From assembly GCA_004154925.1 (NCBI GenBank), contig QJNS01000088.1, positions 186,001 through 250,000 of the forward strand: DNA of 64,000 bases, given 5' to 3'. This document shows positions 1-12,200 of this stretch, one piece after another. This DNA comes from Monosporascus cannonballus (Eukaryota; Ascomycota; Sordariomycetes; Xylariales). The translations under genes were made by a program, and so were the position numbers. Numbering within the stretch: position 1 is the stretch's first letter; the number at the start of each line of letters is the position of its first letter. The notes beneath the pieces are model-generated. The model was not told where the DNA came from. It saw nothing but the letters and a program-made list of their open reading frames with translations, and made no database searches.

Positions 1-435
1 TTCAGGGAATCGAACCCCGACTTCGTGCAATGCAGGGACATGCCGTGTGAGTCTTCCCACCAGGCTGCTGTGTGAGGCATACGCCCATTTGGTGTGATAG
101 AAGAACAGGTTCATAATAGGCCATCATAGCCTTGGTATGGCAGACCATAGGTTGCTCGGGGGATGCCTCACGTTATTATACACCCTACGCAATGCCTCAC
201 GTTCATTTCACATGACATGGTAAGAGATTTTGGTCTGCGCATGTTATCTGATGTTCTTCCACCTTAAGATACTTTACCGATAAACTATCGACCACTACTT
301 GCAGTCATTTGCTTATACAATTTATACCTGTAGACCCCCTTGCGAGTTGTTTCTCCCCGGAAATGTTACACTTTCTCGTCATCGTCACCTCCCACGAACC
401 CCCACATACGTTAATATTTATGAGATATCCATTTG
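1..435. other. Stretch without recognisable gene
   Basis: I see no convincing coding region here. At the extreme left edge, on the minus strand, positions 1-21 resemble a tRNA T-arm (a B-box-like GGTTCGATTCC). No matching anticodon stem or D-arm lies beside it, so I do not call a tRNA. Confidence 0.5.
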
Positions 436-1525
436 CTATCCGCTAGCTGATCCAATCTGCACGAACACCATGAGAACTGTGGTGTACCTGACCCCAACAT
501 GAGTGATTAGCAAAGTAGAATCACTTAGGAGGAAATGACTTACGCAGCGGTCGCGGCCAATGTCTCGAATGGTTTGGCAACAGTAACAGATGAAACCAAG
601 GCAAGAAATAATGCCATAAACCCACTGATGATCCCTAACCTCTGCAGTTGATTTGTAATAAACACAAGGATCCATAGAGGTGTTACGAGCATTAGAAAGC
701 CCAGTAAGATGATTATTAAGGTGGTGCATTTCTCGATCTTTGTATCGTTGTAGTATCGTACCAAACTGGGGTCATAGAAGTCCCCAGACTGCAAGTGACT
801 GGTGAGCAAGGTAGACACGAGGGTTGTTCTGACACTTACCCGTTGCGCCTTAAAAGTTGGACTTAGCTCGAAGCTGGAGATCCTCTCCATACCACGTCGG
901 AGTGGACTTTTGATTTTCGGAACAAGTAATATGAGATCGTCAGTATGTTCGATGAATCTGGCCTCTTTCTGATGAATAGCCCCCGGGTTTGCGTAGAACC
1001 AGTTATCGAGGCTTTCCACTTCTCTTTTGCCTGCCCGAGGCAACTGCCACATCTGAGAACTTCGCATGACAAGGCTATCTTCGCTAAGTTAGTCCAGGAC
1101 ATGGGACTATCCCCCGGGGCCGCACCATAGTCTTCGAGCACCGTCTTTAGCTCTCCGAGGATCTCTGTCCGCCTGGCCATAGGCTCTTCTCTGAACGACC
1201 CGTTGTTGTAGTCTTCACCCTTCACATTGCTACACTGTTGGTCTATCAACTCTAGTTCCTCGTCTAGTCTGGCGACTGAATCCTGCAACCATAGGAGGAG
1301 CCGAGCATGAAGATGACCATATCGCTGCACAACGAGAAAATCCCCGTCAGACGCAAGTAGTCGAGAGAGCACATTATACCCTGAGTATTTCCATGGCTTG
1401 CGCTGCCGCTCCTCCAGGGATGGTTTGGTAGGGTTGCATTGCGGTGCGTCGTTCCTTTCATTAATGGGAGCCCCAGTATCGCATGGCGCTTCACCCAGAT
1501 GGTGTAGTGGTAAAATGTTATCCAT
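436..1525 (-). CDS. DUF6594 domain membrane protein
   Basis: Three exons are supported: 1126-1525, 544-1078 and 436-487, giving 328 residues. Intron 1079-1125 (47 nt) has a GACTAAC branch point and restores the run DYDSLVMRSSQMWQLPRA. Intron 488-543 (56 nt) has GTAAGT and CAG ends and restores the C-terminal run AATAAYTTVLMVFV. The N-terminal part carries the family pattern (YNVLSRLLASDGDFLVVQRYG, then a charged coil with repeated Asp/Glu/Leu). Next comes the signature LDNWFYANPGAIHQKE, and the protein ends in three closely spaced hydrophobic segments, as is usual for DUF6594. The family is common in ascomycetes, often near incompatibility-type genes, and its function is unknown. I start at the Met of MDNILPL; an in-frame Met at 1675 is possible but would add a low-complexity leader. 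The gene appears intact. Confidence 0.8.
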
Positions 1526-3519
1526 TTCCAGTTCTGACGACTTATGAAGATGATGACTCCGGCAGCGTGGTCGAGCGAGTTTAGCTCGGGAAATCCGGTG
1601 AGGTATAAAGATGAAATCATGACAAGGCATGCAAGTCTGCTTATGCTGAGCCAACTTCTGAGATTGGGTTGGCATGGGCTGACTTTGTCATGCGTGGCGA
1701 ACATTTGGCGCGGCACTGCCTCCACGGTCAGCCGAAAAGACTGCAGTATCTGCCACTGACCGACTTGAATGTCTTAGCATTTTTTTGTTCTACTCCCCTC
1801 CCTTTAAAGTGCGCTCAATTCGTAAATCAGTGGCTGATACCTATGTCTGCATCAATCACGGCATTGCAATATCGGGCTCATCAAGTCAATGTCTGCCCTG
1901 AGTCAGAATGAGGATTACCACTCCGCTTCGAGGTGCCCGAATATTGCGGCCTGTGGTTCCTCCTCCGGAGCCGTTTCCTGCCCCACCACCTCCAAGGTCG
2001 GCCAAGCCCTGCGGACCTTTCCTCAAATCAGCAAACGGGATATCACGTCCGACCATGGCAACTTAGTCCTCACCGGCCTTAACCACTTTCATAATGACTT
2101 ATTCCTTGGTTTTCAAACATCGCCAGCGACTACGAGGACTTCCAGTCAACTCCACTCTCGGAGATAATTCTCAACGTAAGTGTAGTGTTGTGTGCCGGTC
2201 TTCATTTTGCTTCCTCAATTTGAACAGGCCATATCTCACAGCATTGTAATTACAGATATCTAATGGCAAAATATTGGCTCTTCTTTGGCTTCCTACAGTC
2301 ATTTGCTTTAGTATCGCTGCATACGAAGAAAGGCGTCAGCGATCGGATGATGCGTTGATGTCAACCGATTCGTCCTTCGAAACTGAGAGATTTGGGATAC
2401 ACAGCAAGGACAACATCTTTTCACACGAGATCACAAGGGACCGTGACGGAGATAAAGACACTCAGGAAACTGTTCAAAAGGCGGATATCCATACGTTATA
2501 TCTCGTTCGGTTGGTACACTCGAGTCGGAATATGCATAGACTACAGGCAAATCAGGAAACAAAAGAGATACCGTGGCGAGCAAGTCAGGTGGAGTTACTT
2601 TAGGCAGCACCCACACGACGCAGAAAAATCAACTGGTCAACCGTAAGCCGTACGCCGAACAAAGCAGAAGATGGGATTATATTATATAAGTAATAACCAC
2701 CAAACGTGCTTTCATTATTCAAGAGTTAAAAAATAAAGGGAAGCATTATAATCTCAGTCGCATGATTTCATCAGAATAAATCAAAGTCTTGAACATGCCA
2801 TTACAATATGTTGTACCGCCTACAGTAAGCCAGTTGATCTTTTTATATAGAGTGGGTGGACGACTAAGCCCTGGGGTCTAACTTTGTGCATACTATACCC
2901 CTGTCCTTGTCAGGGAAAGATGAAGAAAGACATTCACACTATTATGAACCTCCATGCATGTCAACCTTAACTCCGTATCGCCCTCGTTCTCGCAGCGATT
3001 ATAACGGTGTTTCTCTGGAATACTGACGTCGCACCTGGAGCCGGTCCCCCGACAGGGGGGAAAAGAAACGACCGAAGTTTTCTCGGTTCTCTCGAATCCG
3101 CATCCGCCGCTCTGTGCACATTAGAATGCCTTCATTGAGATGAGACGCAAGAGGTGTGCCAGGAGCGAGAGATTAACCACTGCCTAGAACGGAGCTCGTC
3201 AGAGGGATATAGGGGTAGGGTGCAATAGCCATTAACTGAGTTGCCTTCAAATACCGGCCCTAAGTTAGCCGACACACCCCACATGCAGACACCACCAGCA
3301 GCGAAGGCCATGGGATCTGCGAGCTACTTTTATAAACTCTCAATGGACAACTTTAGACAGACACGAGGCGCAACCACATTCCCCGGAAATATGACTACAG
3401 TGCCCCCAGATTCGACCACGTTAGAATATCTAAAAAGCCCGCTCTTTACCATGAGGAGATATTATTTCCGGAATCTACTCTGCACATTACCTATACCTAC
3501 AGCATACCAAAAATAACCG
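1526..3519. other. Gene-free stretch upstream of the DUF6594 gene
   Basis: Several open frames of 60-109 codons occur (for example 1889-2167 and 2274-2603 on plus), but none shows a domain, codon bias or splice structure I recognise. I see no repeat or RIP signature. The part next to 1525 should hold the DUF6594 promoter, and the part next to 3519 the 3' untranslated region of the lectin-like gene. Confidence 0.4.
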
Positions 3520-5361
3520 TCACCACCGCCCGCCATCAGGGTCCATCTCCCGGTAATGGCCCTCACCCAGCATCTCCTGGGGCCTGTTGTGGGCGCTCAT
3601 CTCGTAGATGGCGGGGGTCTCGATCTCGACGGGCGACGACAACACGCCGGAGCCCGCGGGATTGTTGTTGTGGCCCCAGCCGCTCTCCTGCTGTATCTGT
3701 GATTGTGGCCCTAGCGGCCACGCCCCATACTGCTGCTGATGGGAGGGATCGCCCGTAGACGGCTGGCTGTGCGCGTAACCGGGACTTTTGCTGCCGCCAC
3801 CGGACGCCGAGCCCTCAAGCTCCTTCTTGTCCTTGCGCTGCTGGCTGCGCCGCATTAAGAGCAACGCGGCGAACGTGGCGCCTATGGCGAACACGCCGAG
3901 CGAGATGCTGACGCCGACGCCCGCCTTTGCGCCGGGAGCTAGACCGGCCTCCCCCTCGCCTTGCTGCGGAGGCGCTTCACCGCCCTCGCCAGAGGGGTCG
4001 TCGGCGGTCTCGGACCCGGAGTCGGCCGGCGGCGCGGTGGCGTTGAAGGACGGCAGCTCGGTGGCGCGGGCCCAGATGCCCCGGCTACAGGCGGCCTCGA
4101 CGAGGCGGCCGCTCCCGGCGGCGTGGTAGTAGACACGGGCCTGGGATGTGCGGAAGTCGCTGGCGACGGCGAGCTGGCCGCCGGCGGCCGGGTCGGCGCC
4201 GGGCCAGGCGGCGTCGCCGTCGGCGGGGCGGGCGAACTCGCGCCACTCGTAGTCGAGGTTGCCGACCTGGTGCAGGTTCGAGTCGGTGCCGATGTAGAAG
4301 ATGCTGCGCGTGTACCGCCGGTCCTCGGCCATGCCGAGGGCTGCGGGCCGCCCGTCCCACGCCGGCAGCCTCCAACTCGGCGTGAAGGTACTGTTGAGCC
4401 GGAAGTCGCCCGCCCGCGTCGCGTTGGTCGCGTTCGTGAAGAAGGAGTCCTCCGGCCCCTGCAGTGTCAGGGGCGTGGGGAAGGTGGCTTAATTCGGGGA
4501 AACAGTCAGCGGTTGGTGGTGGTCGTCAGGGTGGATTGCTATCAGATCAGACTCACAAACGTGCCAGAGGCCGTCGCCGTAAATTCTGGATATCTCCATG
4601 TTCTCAGCGTCCTTCGGCGTCACCACCGTGATGTTACTGTCGTTGGGGAACGTCGCGGCGATGACGTGAGCCGTCGACTTGTCTCGGCTCACGACTCCGT
4701 GGTACAGCCACTCTTCCGTGTCGCTCGTATAGGCGATAGCGTGTACTCTGCCGTCGACGTCGTTGTAGAAGACTCGATAGCCGTCCTCCGCTCCGAGTAG
4801 AACGACGGCTAGACCGGTGGTCGGCGATGCGGTGGGGCTTCCGTGGGAGATTATCCAGTCGCCGTTGCTATCCCATTGCCCCGTCGATGTATCACACTGA
4901 AGCAGCGAGTTGACGATTCTGTCTTGATCGTCCTGGTAGAAGATTGACGCCTATCACAAGTCATCAGGAGTAGTTCTCCATACCACTACCTTCCGCCTTC
5001 AAAGTTCAATCCCACGTTCGAGGCCTTGCCTACTTTCCCGTCTCTAGAAGAGGTCCAAACTGTCACTTACAAAATAGTCTTCGCCTGTGAACCACCCGCC
5101 ACCCGCTAAGCTCGTGTTCCTCTTAGGCAGGTAAGTATTTAGGGGAGCTATGAGCGTCGTGTCATTGGGGAAGATGGGCGTCGAGTTGCTATTGCACAGA
5201 CTGTATCGGATGCCGCCCGACTCGTCATCCTGCATCATCAGGGCCGGCCCTACATCATTCACCCACCAGGCGGCCATGGGGCCACATGACGCCGTGCCTG
5301 CGAGCAGCCATAGCGACAGATGAAACAGTACTTGGATTCTCGACACCATTGATATTGCCAT
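3520..5361 (-). CDS. Secreted/membrane-anchored fucose-lectin-like beta-propeller protein
   Basis: Three exons (5071-5361, 4557-4950, 3520-4487) give 550 residues. Intron 4951-5070 has GTAAGT. Intron 4488-4556 has GTGAGT, a CTGAC branch and removes an in-frame TAA. The N terminus is a signal peptide (VLFHLSLWLLAGTASC). The ectodomain holds many Asn-X-Ser/Thr sites and recurring blade-like motifs of the type seen in fungal fucose-binding (AAL-like) lectins: ASIFYQDDQDRIV, GYRVFYNDVDGRVHAI, RSIFYIGTDSNLHQV, ARVYYHAAGSGRLVE. A Gly/Glu-rich linker leads to a single transmembrane helix (VGVSISLGVFAIGATFAALLL), a basic stop-transfer run and a Gln/Pro-rich cytoplasmic tail of about 110 residues. The architecture suggests a cell-surface glycan-binding or sensor protein; fucose specificity is inferred from the family, not shown. 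The second in-frame Met at 5349 is an equally plausible start. Confidence 0.72.
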
Positions 5362-6829
5362 TACGATTCGTGACCGGACAGTGCTCCCTCTTGCCCCTGT
5401 TGGCTCTTCGCTCAGTACCGGCGCACTAACCACGTAACAATAGTGCAGGCCGGATCCGAGCAAAATCGAGCGACCTCCGTCAGTGCAGCCACAACACCAC
5501 GCGCATGAATAGAAATCAAGGAGAGAATGGCTAATCAAAGAATTGGGAACACACGTGAAGCGAAAAGCGCAAAATGCAGATCGACGGGGTGATGAGTAAT
5601 GTAGGACTGATGTGTATGTCTCTTAATATTTAGCTGCATCAACCGGGGCGGCCCCGATATTTGGACAGGGGATGCCTCGACCAATGCGGCATCGTCGCCC
5701 TCGAAGCTGACCGCAGCTCCTCCCCCCCTCATTTAATTGAGGACGTAAGCTGACAGAACATCGCCTCGCGGACGCCTCCTGCCCTGCAACCGGGTGTAAC
5801 TGTTTCGCCCTGCAACCCGACAGCTGCTGATGCCATCTGGAAGACGTTTGCGTACATAGGACCCCGTAGTAAGCCTTTCTTTTTCCTGTCATCCCTCTCA
5901 GCTTAGCAGATCCCCTCTTTCATTGGGGCGATGGTTTATATACTGTAAGGTTTCTGGTTAGCCCCAGGGCTGTTGGATAACCCCTACACACATACCACCT
6001 TAGTAAGTAGATGGACTGCCCACAGGAGAGCAGGGGAGCTTACTCATCAACAAGTCACCACCGCATTCAACGAGATGCTACATACGAGCCGCGAGTTATC
6101 CACTCATGTCAAGTAATCCAATCGCAGAAAAGAGGGGCAAGACAGAGTACCATCGTCTAAGGCTCCGACGCCACAATCCTACAATTTCGGGTCTGAGGTG
6201 GGTGGAAAAACCCATGCAATTGAGAAAATGTGATCCATGTCTGAGATATTCGTGAGGGAGGCCCCTGAGACACGTATCGGAGTGGCACACCGAACCCCTT
6301 GTTTAGTTCGTGCGGGGTGTTGAGTTGGTAGCGAAAAAGAGAATTAGAGATCAATGTCGAGTTGGTTTTCCTATACCATGACTGTGTCACAACCTTTTCC
6401 GCCTTCTGTCGGATGGCTGAACGCATGCGAATCTCACTGGTCGCTACAGATCGCAGCCCATTACAGGAGATGTTGTATGTAGGAGGTACACCTCAGAGAT
6501 AGCGATGAAGCGACAATGTCTACGATGAGTGCGCATAGCTCCTCTGGACGGCTGGTATCAGCATTCAATCGTAGGAGCTTTTGGTAGTGATTAGATAACC
6601 CAGCCCTAGATCTCTGCTGGTTAGCACGTATTGAACCCTTTGCGGATGACTTGCCTAACACTGTATCTTAATTTACTGCTCTATCCTTGTATAAGTCTCG
6701 AATAGGGGAAAGCGGAACACCTAACGCCACATCGCGGCAGCTAATGATACACCACGTGCGGATCTTCGTCCCTTCGTAGCCCGTCCCAACCCCGGGTTGT
6801 CTCGATACCCATCCGTGAGTTCCTTTCCA
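5362..6829. other. Intergenic, no recognisable gene
   Basis: Short open frames on minus (5623-5892, 6157-6426, 6461-6661) have no recognisable content and overlap in different frames. I see no repeat. The left part should hold the promoter of the lectin-like gene, and the right end the 3' flank of the phosphofructokinase gene. Confidence 0.4.
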
Positions 6830-9259
6830 TTAGGTCGTAGTCAGTCCACGCTTGACATCCTTCGCAATCACTCCCACCAGGCCCTTCTCGGGACGAGGGT
6901 AGGGGGGCCGGCCCCCTAGGATGTCGACGACCTCCTTCATGCCTATCCAGTGTGTATCCGTCGGTCGGCGGTTCTTCCAGTCCGTTTCTTTCTCCTCGAT
7001 ATCCTTCGAGGGTGAGAAGACAACATTGGCGCCCTTAATTCCAATGATAGAGGCGCTCATTGGATCGTTCGTGATCTTCTCCGGTGTCTCGTAGGTCTTA
7101 GGTCCGAACTCCTCGAGCTGCTGGATGCACTTGATAGCGAGCCGGACCGCGCGGCACCGGTCCATTGCGGACGGCACGCCACCTTGCTGTACGTGCCCCG
7201 GAATGCTATCTCGAGCCTCAAATCGGTCATGCGCTTCTTCGCGGATGATGTCGGCGATGAGTTTGGCGCTGTATACCTTGCTTGCCTTCTCGTTGACGAG
7301 GATGAGTCTGCCGGCTCGTGACTGGCCTTTGTCTTTCCTGAAGACATCCTTCATATGTCTCACATCAGCTGCGAGCATCTCAAGGCTAACACCCTCCTCT
7401 GGCGTGTAGACCGCGGTGGCACCAACTCCGAGACCTGCTAGGACTGCAACGTAGCCGGATCGACCACCTTGCGTCTCGATGACGAATATACGTCGACGGG
7501 TAGCCGAGGCCGACTGCTTGATCTTGTCGCAGTAGGCCACGAGTTCGTTCAGGCAGGTATCGGACCCTAGCGAGTATTCCGTGCCAGGCACGTTATTTGA
7601 AATGGTCGCGGGCAACAGCGTCATGGGGATGCATAGAGAGGGGAACCTGTCTCTGGCTTTCCTGAGCTGTGACACGGCGTGGAAAGCCTCGAAGCCACCG
7701 ATGAGGAAGAGCGCATCGAACTCGTATTTCTTGATCAGGTTGGCAATGTGCTCCATGCCCGACTCCTCTGGGAGTTCCCGGTTCGTTCCTATTTCAGAAC
7801 CGCCTTTGCTCGCCCAGTTGTCGACCTCGAGCCAATTGAAGGCCCGCACTGCGCCCAACGGCTTGTCGCCGTGATGCCGAGCGAAGCCGGCGAAACCGTT
7901 GTGAATGGCTACGGGCTCGTGGCCACGGGCTCGACAGTATGCCACACCGGCCCTGACTGCCGCGTTCATACCACCTGCAGGAGCTCCTACGTTGATAAAA
8001 CCAATCTTCATTCGCTGTGCGGGGGTTAGCAAGATGGCCTCATATGCAATTTCGACGATGGAGAATACACTGACCTTCTCCTGCGGAAGGGTGATATCTA
8101 TGTCGAGACCCATAGCAGTCGTCATCATATATGACATGTATTGATCCGAGAATTCCGTATCGCGAAGGGACATGGCCTCGTCGAATTTCTGCTCGTCGAT
8201 GAGTTTGGCAACTTCTTTGGTCTCATGCACAGCCGCCATAAGAGGCTTTCGTGTGATTTTGTTCTCGGTGACGGCGATGAAGCAAGTTTCCGTGTCCGGG
8301 GTCGCCTCGAGGACGGCTTTGACAGCCTCGACTCCCTGCAAAGTCCCAAGCATTCTGTCATATGCTACGGCCGTACCTCCTCTTTGGACGTGGCCTAGGG
8401 TTGTGATTCGGGTATCGAGCGCCAACCCATTTTTGTCGGCAAGGAGATCCTTGATCATCCCGCATGTAATCTTGTTGCCAAACCTGTCGCGGGCGCCCTC
8501 GGCGACAATGACGATCGTCTTTCTCTTGCCCCAGTTTCGGTGTTTCTTGATAATCTCACACATCTCCTCTCTCCAGTTGTCTTGTCTGGGCTTCTCGGGG
8601 ATGAAGAGGAAATCGGCGCCGGTAGCGACACCGGCCATCAGGGCAAGCCAGCCGCAGTGACGGCCCATGACCTCGATGACAAATGCCCGGGAGTGGGAAG
8701 TCGCAGTGGCCTCGATGTAATCGACCATCTCGCAGATACGTGATAAGGCAGAGTAACCACCGATGGTAGCATCCGTCCCGGACAGGTCATTGTCAATGGA
8801 GCCGACGAGGCCTACAAGGTTCAGATGTTTGAAGGGTGCAACCTGCTCGGGCTTCAACTGTTGGGTCGACACCAGCTCATCCAGCAGGGATGGCCATTCG
8901 GCCCGGAACTTGTCGGCACCGGTCAAGGAGCCGTCACCGCCGCAGATGATCAGGGCGTCGATGCCGTTCAGTACCAGGTTCTTCGCAGCGGTGAGACGCC
9001 CAGTGCGCTCGAAGAAAGCCATACATCTGGCGGTTCCGATGAGAGTGCCTCCTTCGGATAGGAAGCCCCGGACATCGTTCCATGATGCAGGTTTGATGTA
9101 ATCACCGCCTCGGACAAGGCCTTCGTAGCCCTCATAAACGCAAAAGGGCTCGCAGTCCATGTAGATGGACATGCGGACGACGGCTCGTACGACAGCGTTC
9201 ATTCCGGGGGAGTCACCCCCGGAAGTCATAATAGCGATCTTTTTCTTGTGGGTAGCCAT
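6830..9259 (-). CDS. pfkA: 6-phosphofructokinase (fungal two-domain type)
   Basis: An uninterrupted frame of 809 codons encodes an ATP-dependent 6-phosphofructokinase, the enzyme that phosphorylates fructose 6-phosphate in glycolysis. It has the duplicated eukaryotic layout. The N-terminal catalytic half has MTSGGDSPGMNAVVRAVVRM near residue 11, GTARC, GGDGSLTGAD, the catalytic SIDND, VMGRHCGW and GHVQRGG...DR. The C-terminal regulatory half starts near residue 415 (MKIGFINVGAPAGGMNAAVR) and has the degenerate ISNNVPG in place of the catalytic Asp pair. All active-site motifs I can check are present in the first half. Fungal subunits usually have a longer N-terminal leader and introns, whereas this one begins only about 7 residues before the first strand and has no intron. 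It may be a second, divergent paralogue rather than the sole housekeeping copy; the sequence alone cannot decide. The gene symbol follows Aspergillus usage. Confidence 0.93.
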   Translation of the reverse strand: MATHKKKIAIMTSGGDSPGMNAVVRAVVRMSIYMDCEPFCVYEGYEGLVRGGDYIKPASWNDVRGFLSEGGTLIGTARCMAFFERTGRLTAAKNLVLNGIDALIICGGDGSLTGADKFRAEWPSLLDELVSTQQLKPEQVAPFKHLNLVGLVGSIDNDLSGTDATIGGYSALSRICEMVDYIEATATSHSRAFVIEVMGRHCGWLALMAGVATGADFLFIPEKPRQDNWREEMCEIIKKHRNWGKRKTIVIVAEGARDRFGNKITCGMIKDLLADKNGLALDTRITTLGHVQRGGTAVAYDRMLGTLQGVEAVKAVLEATPDTETCFIAVTENKITRKPLMAAVHETKEVAKLIDEQKFDEAMSLRDTEFSDQYMSYMMTTAMGLDIDITLPQEKVSVFSIVEIAYEAILLTPAQRMKIGFINVGAPAGGMNAAVRAGVAYCRARGHEPVAIHNGFAGFARHHGDKPLGAVRAFNWLEVDNWASKGGSEIGTNRELPEESGMEHIANLIKKYEFDALFLIGGFEAFHAVSQLRKARDRFPSLCIPMTLLPATISNNVPGTEYSLGSDTCLNELVAYCDKIKQSASATRRRIFVIETQGGRSGYVAVLAGLGVGATAVYTPEEGVSLEMLAADVRHMKDVFRKDKGQSRAGRLILVNEKASKVYSAKLIADIIREEAHDRFEARDSIPGHVQQGGVPSAMDRCRAVRLAIKCIQQLEEFGPKTYETPEKITNDPMSASIIGIKGANVVFSPSKDIEEKETDWKNRRPTDTHWIGMKEVVDILGGRPPYPRPEKGLVGVIAKDVKRGLTTT

Positions 9260-12200
9260 AATCGAGACTTAATAGGTGTAACCGAGGGGGTGTTTAGTTT
9301 AGTAGGGAGAATGGCCCTACTATCTCTAGGTGTGCCTAGGTTCGTGTGTCGGGGTCGGGGTCAAGTCTATTAAATAGTTGACGCAAAGCAAGGTATGTCG
9401 TGGTCCTCTTCAGCCGTAGCAATTATGAGCAGGGATAAGCTTAAGCAAGGAGGGGTCATAAGTTGAGAGGCGCCCTCCCAGGGAAAAACATACGATATGT
9501 CTCTACCGGACCTCCCCTCGGCCAAGAAGGGCAACTTGCAGAAAGGCCCAAGCTGTGTCTCGTCGAAGTAACCAGGAAAGAATATTTTCGTAGGATGTAA
9601 TGCGAAAGGAACTTTATCAATGCTTTCAGGGAAACACACAGAGGATGTGCTTTTCAAGTGTGGATTCCAGTGACGAAATGAGACCCAGCTTCTTACCGAT
9701 CTTTTATCAAAGAGGGGCATGTTGAAAGCATCACAGTTGGTACCGTATTACGGAGTGCTTGTCTCAAATTAAAAGCTTCACAGGGATCTTGAGAGAATAC
9801 TACTATGTAGGTAAAATCAACCCCTCACTAGAGCTCAATCCGATAGGGCTGCGCACTACTTACATAATAGTCTTGCTGGGCCCCTCTAACTACGCTTTAA
9901 CCTTAAAACAACATTGCCTATATCTATGGAGATGGCGATATCGCATGCCCTTTAACTAACCTCGATCAAGCCTTTGCCTGTCTGTTGTTATAGGACCATC
10001 TCGAATCGCAACCGTGATGTTTCCTTGCGCGGTTTACTATGGGGGTCGCACCGCAGTTGGCCGTGTCGTTCAGTACTAGTTGCTACGGTAGCTTCGCGTT
10101 GGATCGCCCCATTCCGTCACTTCTTGACTTAGCCTCTACCTCTTGAAACCCGATCTCCGAATACAACAATAATAGCTGGTGGTGGGTGGTAATGGCAGCA
10201 ATACCACCAAATAGTACGAGTATTGGTTGGACAAGCTGTTGATTCGCAGTAGCATGCCATAATTGACATGCGCATCCGACCCAGTTACAAGCATACTGCG
10301 CTGCCCGCCGCCCTAGCTCTCAATCGAACGATGTTTCGTCCAAATTCGTACGTCATGTTTTCCCGCTCCAACTGTGCACAGGATTGACCCACCGTATCAG
10401 GCGATCATCTATGTGGAGCCGCCAAGAACCCGGACCGATCGCTGAAACAGATCAAGCGCGATCTCAAGATCAATTACGTGTTGGCAGCTGAGCCTCGATG
10501 CTACAAGGCAGTCTCTGCTTACCGCGTGGTGATTTGACTCTTTCTGCCTCTCGTCTGCAACACCCCGGTCTCGTGATATGTTGTATCTTTCGTAGACACA
10601 GCAGAGTGTGCGCACCGCAATGGGCATCGGGATTTCCGACAGCCCGCCTCCCTATTGCTGAAGTACTTGAGATTTGTTCTCGACGAGCCCCTAGGTAATT
10701 AGCCAGGTTCCGGCATCCAACGGTCGCTCCGTACCTACGGTGATAGATATATCTAGGTTGCCAAGTCCTGCATAATCTCAGAATCCGGATTAGCGCATAT
10801 GCAGGGCTCTCGAAGATGTGCAGAGCGAGGCCTTTGCTGAACGGCAAGCCGGCAAAGTACGACGCCTGACCAGATATGCAATGTATGAGTTAACTTAGCA
10901 ACCAATGTAGTGGTCGTTCGTCACTCCGCTGTTACCACGATATCTGGGAAGCCGAAGCTGGCGGTGCGGTAGAGCTCAAGTAATATGGTCCTGCTCGGAT
11001 GCGAAAAGGGTAGGTTGTGTTACTTTTCGCCTCTGTCCGTCCAGCCATTTCGGCGCCGCGCCCCCAGGATCCCCTGGCCCACGCCATCCTAACACACGTC
11101 GACGTGGTTTGGCGTCACAGCATAGACGACCGCCGCGGGAATGACGGAGATTACGAGAGTAAGATTGGGGAGCTGGACTTGGAAGCTAGCTAGCTTGTTA
11201 CTTCTTGCTAGATCGGTCGTCTGGGCTTGAGCTTCAAATCAACCGTTATTAATTGTTTTGGCTGAGGTTAGTCACTCTGCTCGGTTGTCAACAGAGAATG
11301 TGCTGCTACCTTTGTAGGGGGGAATATCATGTAGTGATTACTCCGGGGTTCGTCGAATGGTGACTCGAGAAGTCATGGTTAGCTCCCGTAAGACATCATT
11401 AATACCAAATTCGTTCTTGCCACATGCCCAATCTAAATCAACGAAAGAATCTTTGGGGTGTTTTTAATAGTATCGCCACATGTTCGTGCGAATTCATGGT
11501 TACTAACGTTAGAATATTCTATTACTACACCTCTCTACTACCAAATAGGACTGTGTATGGTAAATTCGAGATCGGGAAATGACAGTTAACAGTCGATAAA
11601 AGTTAACCAAGGAACTATACCGAAGCAGGATACCCATAATGTACGTGTTTTGTGGATCATGGGAGGCAACCCAATGTCTAGAGAAGTGCAGAATTCTCCC
11701 CATCACCATCCTCGTTCAGGGCTCTGTGTTAGCGTTAGCTATTGTTGAGCTGACTTTATGATCAATACAGCAGGATTTGTCGCTCTTCTAATGTCGTTTA
11801 GCCGATAATGGTACGCTCGTAACATATCTTTTCTGGTCAAATCTTCGGGGCCAGTTTTGGTAACCTGAAAGACAAGGTTCCAGACGACATAGAGATTATT
11901 TGCACCTGCCTACTCATTTCAATATTTTCGCCCTAGCAGATGCACATGGGTCTGTTCCAATCTCTTAGGGTACCTCTAATGTTTCCCTGGCCGTGATCTC
12001 TGCTCACTTTTAGGCATAGGCTTGTAATCACTAAATACTGCCGGCCGGCGGTGGTCGACTCCTTTACGCTTTAGTCCAGGTGAAAAGGTTGATATTTGAT
12101 AGATCCGTACCGCATCCTGATAGTTCGAGGAAGAATTTAGATCAAAGATTAATTGCCTGGTCGCGGAACTACAGTGGCTGATGTTATATGGCCTCATAGA

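Noticed and set aside
1..75. tRNA on the minus strand
   Set aside because: A B-box and T-arm-like hairpin sit at the very edge, but no paired anticodon stem, D-arm or usable A-box precedes them in the window.
4488..4490. Premature stop in the lectin-like gene
   Set aside because: The in-frame TAA lies inside a 69-nt intron with GTGAGT donor, CTGAC branch and TTAAG acceptor, so it is removed by splicing.
3961..4800. 279-codon plus-strand frame
   Set aside because: It is the antisense shadow of the GC-rich lectin-like gene, with Arg/Gly/Val-heavy composition typical of antisense frames.
9370..9720. 116-codon minus-strand frame upstream of the phosphofructokinase gene
   Set aside because: There is no recognisable content and no supporting codon bias; it is probably chance within the promoter flank.
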